The translations under genes and the position numbers were made by a program. The notes beneath the pieces were generated by a model. That model was given only the letters and a program-made list of their open reading frames with translations. It ran no database searches and was not told the DNA's origin. From Pseudonocardiales bacterium (GTDB taxonomy: Bacteria > Actinomycetota > Actinomycetes > Mycobacteriales > Jatrophihabitantaceae): 32,276 nucleotides of DNA. The DNA lies in assembly GCA_030840295.1 (NCBI GenBank), contig JAVEET010000115.1, positions 1 through 32,276 of the forward strand, in the 5' to 3' direction. Positions 24,259 to 32,276 of this stretch are shown in pieces; the stretch's first letter is position 1, and every line of letters begins with the position of its first letter.

Positions 24259-24266
24259 CCTCGGAA

Positions 24267-25544
24267 ATGACTGCTGTAATCGATCGCCCCGCTGGTACGT
24301 CCGGCGAAACCCCCGCGTCCGGTCTGGTGTGCCGCAACTGCGGCGCGACCTACCCGCTCGGCGCCCAACATGCGTGTTTCGAGTGTTTCGGTCCCCTGGA
24401 GATCGGCTACGACGCCGAGCGGTTGGCCCGGGTGACCCGAGAGCAGATCGCGGCCGGACCGCATTCGATCTGGCGTTACGCCGGTCTGTTACCGACCGGC
24501 CAGAATGCGCAGACTCGCGTCGACTCGGGTACCGGAATGACGCCGTTGATCCGCGCGGATCGGCTCGCCGACCGGCTGGGTTTCACCGCACCGGTCTGGG
24601 TGAAGGACGATTCGGCCAACCCGACCCATTCGTTCAAGGATCGCGTGGTGTCCGTCGCGATCACTGCCGCTCGAGAACTCGGTTTCAGCCGCATCGCCTG
24701 CGCCTCGACCGGCAACCTGGCGAATTCGGTGGCGGCGCACGCTGCGCGGATCGGCATGGATTCGATCGTGTTCATCCCCACGGATCTCGAGAAGGCCAAG
24801 ATCACCCAGACCGCGGTATACGGTGGCACCCTGGTGGCCGTCCAAGGCAGTTACGACGACGTCAATCGGCTGTGCAGCGAGCTGGCCGAGACCGACGAGT
24901 TCGAGAGCACGGCCTTCGTCAATGTCAACGTTCGGCCTTACTACGCCGAGGGATCCAAGACGCTCGGCTTCGAGGTGGCTGAGCAGCTCGGCTGGCGCCT
25001 ACCCCAGCAGATCGTGGCACCGATGGCCTCGGGTTCGCTGTTGACCAAGGTGCACAAGGCCTTCAAGGAACTGCAGTCGATCGGGCTGGTCGAGGCGACG
25101 GACTACCGGGTCTACGGTGCACAGTCCAGCGGCTGCTCGCCGATCGCCCAGGCCTTCGCCGATGGCACGGACCGGGTGGTCCCGGTCAAGCCGACCGGAA
25201 TAGCCAAGTCCCTCAATATCGGTAACCCGGCCGACGGTCCATACGCCCTCGATGCCGTGCGTTCCACCGGCGGGGCGATGGCCCACGTGAGCGATGACGA
25301 GATCCGGGACGGGATCCAGCTGCTGGCCCAGACGTGTGGCGTGTTCACCGAAACCGCAGGCGGCGTCACCACGGCGGTCTTGAAGAAGCTGGTGGAAAGC
25401 GGTCAGCTCGACACCACCCGGGAGACGGTCATCTACAACACCGGTGACGGGCTGAAGACCCTGGACGCGGTCGCCGAGCGGGTCGGTCCCACCGCGGTGA
25501 TCCCGCCGACGCTCAAGGGGATGCGGTCAGCCGGATTGCTGTAG
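24267..25544 (+). CDS. thrC: threonine synthase
   Basis: A 425-aa PLP enzyme converting O-phosphohomoserine to threonine and phosphate, the last step of threonine synthesis. The PLP lysine is Lys124 in NPTHSFKDRVVSVA. The phosphate/PLP loop is STGNLANSVAAHAA, and the domain core includes YAEGSKTLGFEVAEQLGW (residues GSKTLGFE). The N-terminus carries a Cys4 zinc-ribbon-like element, CRNC (22-25) and CFEC (37-40), as in actinobacterial long-form ThrC. GVTTAVLKKLVESG and NTGDGLKTLD close the protein. The ATG is fixed by the GAGGAGAGG site. Its leader is a SAM-I riboswitch, so expression should fall as SAM rises; no other threonine or methionine gene lies nearby. Confidence 0.95.
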   Translation: MTAVIDRPAGTSGETPASGLVCRNCGATYPLGAQHACFECFGPLEIGYDAERLARVTREQIAAGPHSIWRYAGLLPTGQNAQTRVDSGTGMTPLIRADRLADRLGFTAPVWVKDDSANPTHSFKDRVVSVAITAARELGFSRIACASTGNLANSVAAHAARIGMDSIVFIPTDLEKAKITQTAVYGGTLVAVQGSYDDVNRLCSELAETDEFESTAFVNVNVRPYYAEGSKTLGFEVAEQLGWRLPQQIVAPMASGSLLTKVHKAFKELQSIGLVEATDYRVYGAQSSGCSPIAQAFADGTDRVVPVKPTGIAKSLNIGNPADGPYALDAVRSTGGAMAHVSDDEIRDGIQLLAQTCGVFTETAGGVTTAVLKKLVESGQLDTTRETVIYNTGDGLKTLDAVAERVGPTAVIPPTLKGMRSAGLL

Positions 25545-25563
25545 GTAGCGAACCCGGCCTGGT

Positions 25564-26058
25564 TCAGCTTTCGTGGGTGGCCCGGTAGTACAACGGAAGG
25601 GCGATCCACAGCAAGACGAAGATCAGGCCGAGAATCGAAGTCGTGAGGACGGCAAACGTCCGTCCCACGACATAGTCGAAGATCAGCAGGACGCCACTGA
25701 GTACCGACAGCAGCAGGAAGGTGGTGCCCGCTATGGCCAACCGGCTGGCGGTCATCACCAGTTGCTCCTTCAGCCCGTGGCGGAACACCAGGCGGTGAAA
25801 GGAAACCGGTGCCACCAGCAGTGCAACCGACAAGGTGCAGCAGATCAGGGTCAGCACGTAAACGGCACGCTGAAAGCTGTCGATGCTCTGAAATCGCTGC
25901 TGGAACGCGACCGACAGCATGAAGGCGAAGAGGATTTGCACGCCGGTCTCGGACACCCGCAGTTCCTGGAGGAGCTCTCCGTAATTGCGATCCAGCCGGT
26001 CCGCTTCGCTCTCGTTGCGGCCGTCACCCGCGGCGGTGTGCCGGGTATCCTCGGGCAT
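25564..26058 (-). CDS. DUF6328 membrane protein
   Basis: A 164-aa protein. A hydrophilic N-terminus (about 1-25) is followed by LLQELRVSETGVQILFAFML, the hallmark start of DUF6328, and then LSVAFQQRF. Four membrane helices follow (about 40-55, 66-86, 107-128 and 137-157), and a short tail ends the protein. The conserved Arg-Val-Ser-x-Thr-Gly-Val-Gln before helix one is known in many actinobacterial proteins; the function is unknown. It converges with thrC across 19 bp and is divergent from the LpqH-like gene. Confidence 0.85.
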   Translation of the reverse strand: MPEDTRHTAAGDGRNESEADRLDRNYGELLQELRVSETGVQILFAFMLSVAFQQRFQSIDSFQRAVYVLTLICCTLSVALLVAPVSFHRLVFRHGLKEQLVMTASRLAIAGTTFLLLSVLSGVLLIFDYVVGRTFAVLTTSILGLIFVLLWIALPLYYRATHES

Positions 26059-26163
26059 CAGGGCCGCCTTCCGATTGTCGGGACGATCGGTTCAGGCTAT
26101 GCCCTCGCCTAGAATCTTCCGGGCCAGTCAGACGTGACAGCGAATTCGCGGAAGGGACCCCGT

Positions 26164-26787
26164 ATGTCCAGGATCGTCCGGTACATCGCGGCCGTTGCCG
26201 TGATCGCGGCGTCCGTGTCGGCGTGTGGTTCGAAGGGCAAGAGCCCAACACCGGCCCCCGACCTCAGCGGTCTGGCGACCTCGAGTGCAGCCAAGGGCAG
26301 CGGCACCGCGACCGTCACCGTGGCCGGCACGAAGACTGCGTTCAGGGCGACCTGTACCGCATCGGACCGGGCGACTCAGGCGGTCGGCAATGAGGGAACC
26401 AACGCCGTCACACTCACCGTCAAGGGGACGCCGGTCTCCGCCGTCCTGGTGACGCATGGCAAGGACGGCAGCACCTCGATCTACCAGGCCATCAACGGAA
26501 TCCGTGACGAAACCGGCAAAGCCGTGGGGAGGCTTACGGTCACCGCTAATGGTGACAAGTACGCCGGGACGGGGACGTTTGTTCTCGTGAAGTACGACGC
26601 GAAAGGCCGACCGGTCAAGTCGAAAGGCACATCGAGCGCCGCTGGCAGCTTCGAGGTGAGCTGTAATGGTTATGCCCCGGCCCCCACGGCCAGTGCGACC
26701 CCGTCCAAGCCGTCGCCAACCGTGGGAAAGCCGTCCAAGGTTCCGCCCGGATCGAGCACCAAGCCCTCAGGGTCTGCCACCTCCTGA
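26164..26787 (+). CDS. LpqH-like secreted lipoprotein
   Basis: A 207-aa lipoprotein. The signal peptide ends in ASVSAC, with lipobox Cys21. The folded part (about 45-175) resembles the mycobacterial 19-kDa LpqH family: GSGTATVTVAGTKTAFRATC, then a second Cys near the end (FEVSCNGY), which could form a disulfide with the first, and the intervening strands GRLTVTANGDKYAGTGTF. A Pro/Ser/Lys-rich tail follows. It probably sits on the outer face of the membrane. The ATG has GGAAGGG upstream; CTTCCG (26116-26121) could pair with CGGAAG (26149-26154) and partly hide that site. TAGAAT at 26110-26115 is a possible -10. The function is unknown. Confidence 0.75.
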   Translation: MSRIVRYIAAVAVIAASVSACGSKGKSPTPAPDLSGLATSSAAKGSGTATVTVAGTKTAFRATCTASDRATQAVGNEGTNAVTLTVKGTPVSAVLVTHGKDGSTSIYQAINGIRDETGKAVGRLTVTANGDKYAGTGTFVLVKYDAKGRPVKSKGTSSAAGSFEVSCNGYAPAPTASATPSKPSPTVGKPSKVPPGSSTKPSGSATS

Positions 26788-26977
26788 GCCGGCAGGTAGC
26801 CAAGCTGATCTTGTGCAGGTAATTTCTGCCCTGGTCGCAGTACCAGGTGTTTCGCACGACGAAGGACCACAATGGCCTTGCCGGAGGCCATGCGGGGTGC
26901 GTTGATCGGGACCGACGGGACGAAGACCCCGCCCTCACGAGGTGTGAGCGACGGACGGCCCCTAGCAAGGAGCGCGC

Positions 26978-27181
26978 GTGGCACAGGGCAGCGTTAAGTG
27001 GTTCAACAACGAGAAGGGCTACGGCTTCATCGCCGTAGACGGTGGCCAGGACGTTTTCGTCCACTACAGCGCCATCGAGTCCGACGGGTACCGCTCGCTC
27101 GAGGAGGGTCAGCGGGTGGAGTTCGAGGTCGCCCAAGGCGCCAAGGGCCCACAGGCCGAGGGAGTACACATCGTCGGCTGA
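26978..27181 (+). CDS. CspA-family cold-shock protein
   Basis: A 67-aa single cold-shock domain that binds single-stranded RNA and DNA. RNP1 is KGYGFIAV and RNP2 is VFVHYSAI, both intact, and the opening [12 protein letters not shown] is family-typical. The start is GTG, with AAGGAG about six bases upstream. The 190-bp leader (26788-26977) has no gene; it includes a CTCAC–GAGGT–GTGAG hairpin (26934-26948) that might be a translation control element, as is common for cold-shock leaders. A strong hairpin terminator follows the stop. In streptomycetes a csp gene also lies beside groEL, as here. Confidence 0.96.
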   Translation: MAQGSVKWFNNEKGYGFIAVDGGQDVFVHYSAIESDGYRSLEEGQRVEFEVAQGAKGPQAEGVHIVG

Positions 27182-27200
27182 GTTCCGATCGATCGTTGAG

Positions 27201-27242
27201 AGCCGACTGGCGCGGATCCTGGTGGATCCGGGCCGGTCGGCT
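27201..27242 (+). terminator. strong hairpin behind the cold-shock gene
   Basis: AGCCGACTGGC (27201-27211) pairs with GCCGGTCGGCT (27232-27242) with one G·U. After one mismatch, CGGATCC (27213-27219) pairs with GGATCCG (27224-27230) around a TGGT loop. The 18-bp stem begins 19 bases after the stop. There is no long T-run, as is common in GC-rich actinobacteria. Confidence 0.75.
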
Positions 27243-27346
27243 GTCTGTCCAAATCCAGCCATCGGTCCAGCGGCCGGCGATCGCGGCCAGGGAATAGCCC
27301 GCGCGGCATCACACGTTCGCCCCAGTGGGACAAGACGGAGGCAATT

Positions 27347-29564
<2,218 letters not shown>

Positions 29565-29591
29565 GTCCAATCGCCAAGTCCAATCGGTTCG

Positions 29592-29627
29592 GAAAGGGGC
29601 GGTCCCGGAAACGGGGCCGCCCCTTTC
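29592..29627 (+). terminator. groEL terminator hairpin
   Basis: GAAAGGGGCGG (29592-29602) pairs perfectly with CCGCCCCTTTC (29617-29627). Inside, CCCG–GAAA–CGGG (29604-29615) adds a stem with a GNRA tetraloop. It starts 27 bases after the stop and has a short T-run within its 3' arm. The sequence AAGTCCAATCG is repeated just before it. Confidence 0.88.
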
Positions 29628-29628
29628 G

Positions 29629-29677
29629 CGATCGTGTAACAACCGGCACGTCTAGGCCGCCGGGTGTTACACGATCG
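29629..29677. repeat. perfect 13-bp inverted repeat between groEL and the DUF2505 gene
   Basis: CGATCGTGTAACA (29629-29641) and its exact reverse complement TGTTACACGATCG (29665-29677) flank 23 bases, in which CCGGC (29643-29647) and GCCGG (29659-29663) pair again. It directly follows the groEL terminator and ends 19 bp before the next start. It may be a second terminator or an operator for a dimeric regulator. Confidence 0.85.
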
Positions 29678-29696
29678 GGCCTGGGATGATCTGGTG

Positions 29697-30194
29697 ATGA
29701 AGCTGAGTGAGACGACATCCTCGGACGCCACGGTCGAGGAGACCTTCGAGGCCCATTGCCAGCAGAGTGTCCGGGAGGACGCCTGCAAACTGTCCGGGGC
29801 GCTGAGCTGGGATGTGACGGTCGAGCCCGCTTCCGACGGTGGCGCGCGCATTCAGGTCGATCGGACGATGCCCGCCGAGGTGCCGGATTTCGCGAAGAAG
29901 TTCCTGGGCGACACCATCGAGGTACGACAGGTCGAGGAATGGAGCCCGGCTGATTCGTCCGGTGGGCGCACCGCCCGGGTGAAGGTGACCATCAAGGGTC
30001 AGCCGGCCAGCATGGTGGGATCGGCGGTGCTCCAACCGTCCGGCAGTGGTTCGGTGGAGACGGTCGAAGGGGATGTGAAGGTCGACGTCCCGTTCATCGG
30101 AAAGAAGTTCGAGCCCGAGATCGTCAGGGTGATCGCCAAGGCGATCAGGATCGAACAACAGACGGCCCTGGAGTGGATCCATTCCCGTCGGTAG
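29697..30194 (+). CDS. DUF2505 family protein
   Basis: A 165-aa protein of the actinobacterial DUF2505 family, which resembles SRPBCC/START-like lipid- or ligand-binding folds. The order is KLSETTSSDATVEETFEAHC at the start, then a strand-rich core with VDRTMPAEVPDFAKKFLGDT, VEEWSPADS, VKVTIKGQPASMVGS, and DVKVDVPFIGKKFEPEIVRV, ending in a long C-terminal helix. The DVPFIGKK(F/I)E motif is typical. No ligand is known. The ATG at 29697 is chosen; a GTG lies one codon earlier. A 13-bp inverted repeat lies directly upstream. The gene converges with galT. Confidence 0.85.
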   Translation: MKLSETTSSDATVEETFEAHCQQSVREDACKLSGALSWDVTVEPASDGGARIQVDRTMPAEVPDFAKKFLGDTIEVRQVEEWSPADSSGGRTARVKVTIKGQPASMVGSAVLQPSGSGSVETVEGDVKVDVPFIGKKFEPEIVRVIAKAIRIEQQTALEWIHSRR

Positions 30195-30205
30195 CGAGCG
30201 GACAC

Positions 30206-30218
30206 CGCCGCAGCGGCG
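30206..30218. terminator. weak hairpin between DUF2505 and galT
   Basis: CGCCG (30206-30210) pairs with CGGCG (30214-30218) around CAG, inside a GC-rich convergent gap. There is no T-run. It may help separate the two transcripts. Confidence 0.25.
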
Positions 30219-30250
30219 AGTCGCCCCGAGCGGCGGCGGCCGTAGGCGGG

Positions 30251-31333
30251 TCAGTCGCCGCGAAGCCGGGCGGCGGCGATCTCCGGTGAGATGTCGTTGA
30301 TCCACACTGCGGCGCCGGACTCCGACCCGGCCAGGTACTTGAGCTTGCCCGGCGCCCGCCGGATGGTGAAGATCTCCGCGCCGAGGTGCCACGAGTCGCG
30401 CAGTGTCCGTACCGGTGCCTGGTGCCAGCCGGCGATGTAAGGCGCGGGGGTTTCGAAGAGCCGGTCGAAGCGTCCCAGCACGTCCAGATAGATCGTTGCG
30501 AGGTCGTCCCGCTCGGTATCGGTCAGGGCTGGCAGGTCCGGCACGTGGCGGTTGGCGATGATCCGAACCTCATACGGCCAGCGAGCCGCGAACGGTACCA
30601 AGGCCGTCCAGTGCTCGGTCGCCGTGACGATCCGGTCAACCGCCTCGATCTCGCGCCGCAGCAGCTCGCAACGCAGGCAGGCACCGTGCTCCCGCTCGTA
30701 GTCGGCCGCCGTCTCGGCGGCCCGCAGCATCCTCGGTGGGACCAGCGGATAGCCGTAGATCTGCCCATGCGGGTGGGACAGCGTGACGCCGATCTCCTCG
30801 CCCCGGTTCTCGAAACAGAAGATGTACTCGATGGTAGGGATTGCGCTGAGGGCGGCGGTCCGATCGGCCAGCGCGTCGAAGACGGTTCGCGCGTGCGCGG
30901 TGTCGAGCTGGCTGAATGACGTGTTGTGGTCGCTGGTGAAACAGACGACCTCGCAGCGTCCGTCACCGGGGCCGGACTTGAACGGGAAGTCATCGACCAC
31001 CGGGACCGATTCGCCGGCTTCGGTGGTCAGGGATGGGAAGCGGTTTTCGAACACCGCCACGTCGTAATCGGCGGCAGGCACCTCGGTCAGGTTTTCGTCG
31101 TCCCGGGTCGGACACAGCGGGCACAGGCTGGTCGGCGGCCGGTAGGTGCGTGACTGGCGGTGCCCAGCGATCACCGACCATTCGCTGAACAGCGGGTCCC
31201 ATCGGATCTGCGACGAGGTCGCGGTCTGGGGTAGCTCACGTTGATCCTTGGCGCTGCGGTCGGCGCCCGGTGCGAGATCGAAGTAGAACAGATCGCGTCC
31301 GTCGGCCAGGATGATGGATTGGCGGGTGGTCAT
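30251..31333 (-). CDS. galT: galactose-1-phosphate uridylyltransferase
   Basis: A 360-aa enzyme of the Leloir pathway that exchanges galactose-1-phosphate with UDP-glucose. The catalytic HPHGQ is at 187-191 with nucleophile His189, preceded by FENRGEEIGVTLS. The zinc-binding CPLC is at 71-74, with a further SDHN motif at 135-138. The order NRFPSL, then RCEVVCFTSDHN, then ALVPFAARWPYEVRI matches family members. The usual galK partner is not next to it; it ends against the convergent DUF2505 gene. The ATG overlaps the stop of the DeoR-family regulator by four bases (ATGA), so both are translated from one message and the regulator is likely to control galT. Confidence 0.95.
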   Translation of the reverse strand: MTTRQSIILADGRDLFYFDLAPGADRSAKDQRELPQTATSSQIRWDPLFSEWSVIAGHRQSRTYRPPTSLCPLCPTRDDENLTEVPAADYDVAVFENRFPSLTTEAGESVPVVDDFPFKSGPGDGRCEVVCFTSDHNTSFSQLDTAHARTVFDALADRTAALSAIPTIEYIFCFENRGEEIGVTLSHPHGQIYGYPLVPPRMLRAAETAADYEREHGACLRCELLRREIEAVDRIVTATEHWTALVPFAARWPYEVRIIANRHVPDLPALTDTERDDLATIYLDVLGRFDRLFETPAPYIAGWHQAPVRTLRDSWHLGAEIFTIRRAPGKLKYLAGSESGAAVWINDISPEIAAARLRGD

Positions 31334-32118
31334 CGGACCAACTCGATAGTTTCGTACGAAACCACCATGAGTTCACCGACGAACTCGGCGAGCGTCGCAC
31401 GGGCCTCGGCGGGCAGGCCTTCGTCGGTGATCAGTACATCGGCCACTGAGAGAGGTCCGAAATCGGCCAGCCCGACCGTCGCCCACTTGGACGAGTCGGC
31501 GACCACGATCACCTGGCGGGCCCGGGATATCAGGGCCCGGTTGGTCTCTGCCTCGGCCAGGTTAGGGGTGGTGAATCCTGCGTGCGGGTCCATACCGTGC
31601 ACCCCGAGGAAGAGCTGATCGAAGTGCAGGGACCTGATGGTGGCATCGGCGACCGGGCCGACCAGCGCGGCGCTGGGGGTGCGCACACCACCGGTGAGGA
31701 TGACAGTTTGCTTGGTCTCGCCGGCGCTGATCGTGTCCGCCACCGTGGTGGAATTCGTTACGACAGTGAGCCCGGCGATCATGGCGACGAAGCGGCCCAG
31801 ACTCCAGGTCGTGGTACCCGCAGACAGGGCGACAGCGGTCCCCGGTGTGATGAGTTCGGCCGCTCGAGTGGCAATCGCCAGCTTGGCCGGCTGGGCCAGG
31901 GCGCTCTTGACTTCGAAACCGGGCTCCTCGGTTACGTGGCTGCCGAGGACCGCGCCACCGTGCACCTTCTGAATGGAGCCCTCGATCGACAGTTGGTCGA
32001 GGTCGCGGCGGATGGTCATGTCCGACACCCCGAGCAGCGTGGTCAACTCAGAGACCCGGACACCTCCAGCGCGGCGAACCTCGTCGAGGATTCGCGCTTG
32101 GCGCTGGCGAGCGAGCAT
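31330..32118 (-). CDS. DeoR/GlpR-family transcriptional regulator
   Basis: A 262-aa sugar-responsive repressor. The N-terminal winged helix (about 3-58) has RQARILDEVRRAG and the recognition part LLGVSDMTIRRDLDQL, then VHGGAVL, the family signature. The C-terminal effector domain binds a phosphorylated sugar and includes LSAGTTTWSLG, TNSTTVAD, ILTGGVRTPSAALVG and VVADSSKWATVGLADFGPL (residues DSSKW). Coupling to galT suggests that it senses a galactose-pathway intermediate; this is inference. The ATG has GGAGG about 12 bases and GGAAG about seven bases upstream. Confidence 0.93.
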   Translation of the reverse strand: MLARQRQARILDEVRRAGGVRVSELTTLLGVSDMTIRRDLDQLSIEGSIQKVHGGAVLGSHVTEEPGFEVKSALAQPAKLAIATRAAELITPGTAVALSAGTTTWSLGRFVAMIAGLTVVTNSTTVADTISAGETKQTVILTGGVRTPSAALVGPVADATIRSLHFDQLFLGVHGMDPHAGFTTPNLAEAETNRALISRARQVIVVADSSKWATVGLADFGPLSVADVLITDEGLPAEARATLAEFVGELMVVSYETIELVR

Positions 32119-32170
32119 GACAGCTTCCGTCCTCCTACGACCTGCTCCCCGAACAGACGGGGACGGATTC

Positions 32171-32212
32171 AGCGTTCATCATGCTCTAACAAAAGTCAAC
32201 AACATCGCCCAA
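32171..32212 (-). promoter_or_regulatory. candidate promoter/operator of the deoR–galT operon
   Basis: On the minus strand, TTGGGC (32212-32207) and TTAGAG (32189-32184), 17 bases apart, form a possible promoter. Between them lies GTTGTTGACTTTTGTTAG, in which TTGTT occurs twice, resembling the direct-repeat sites of DeoR-family repressors. Autoregulation is thus plausible but unproven. Confidence 0.3.
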
Positions 32213-32276
32213 GACTGCGCACGGTAACCGCGGCGCATGCGGTAACTACCAATCGAGATCAAACACTCTCATGATC

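Overview
The window looks like chromosomal DNA of a GC-rich actinobacterium (Actinomycetota). Supporting markers are a PPOX-class F420-type flavin/deazaflavin oxidoreductase, a DUF3263–LytR_C gene pair, an Hsp65-like GroEL behind two CIRCE operators with a small cold-shock gene just upstream, an LpqH-like lipoprotein, DUF2505, DUF4232 and DUF6328 proteins, an Mcr-type alpha-methylacyl-CoA racemase and many GTG/TTG starts. A member of the Jatrophihabitans/Nakamurella/Frankiales-like groups would fit, but this is inference. I see no tRNA, rRNA, CRISPR array, insertion sequence or phage gene.

Left part (1–9900). The tail of an MFS exporter is followed by a cytidylate-kinase-like protein, UppP (minus strand), and a divergent response regulator–histidine kinase–DMT transporter operon. 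Then come a PPOX oxidoreductase and an alpha-methylacyl-CoA racemase (minus), a hemerythrin/DUF309 pair (plus), about 690 bp of non-coding DNA that seems to hold the decayed remains of an FAD/NAD(P)-dependent oxidoreductase, a LapA-domain protein and a TauE/SafE permease.

Middle (9931–22771). This is a long minus-strand stretch. In transcription order it holds: a WXG100-like protein coupled to an alpha/beta hydrolase; an AlkK-like acyl-CoA ligase; a 745-aa secreted repeat protein coupled to a DUF4232 lipoprotein; a three-gene set of a DUF1190/YgiB-like membrane protein, a glutathionylspermidine-synthase-type ATP-grasp ligase and a DUF350 membrane protein; then an aldo/keto reductase, a CynX-type MFS transporter and a second acyl-CoA ligase. 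The three-gene set is the best candidate for a poorly understood system.

Right part (23109–32276). DUF3263 and LytR_C genes precede a well-formed SAM-I (S-box) riboswitch, whose closing stem runs into the ribosome-binding site of thrC. Then come a DUF6328 membrane protein (minus), an LpqH-like lipoprotein, a cold-shock protein with a strong terminator, an ABM-domain protein, groEL under double CIRCE control with a strong hairpin terminator, a long inverted repeat, a DUF2505 protein, and a convergent DeoR-family regulator–galT operon at the right edge. All functions are assigned by reading the sequence; no database search was run.
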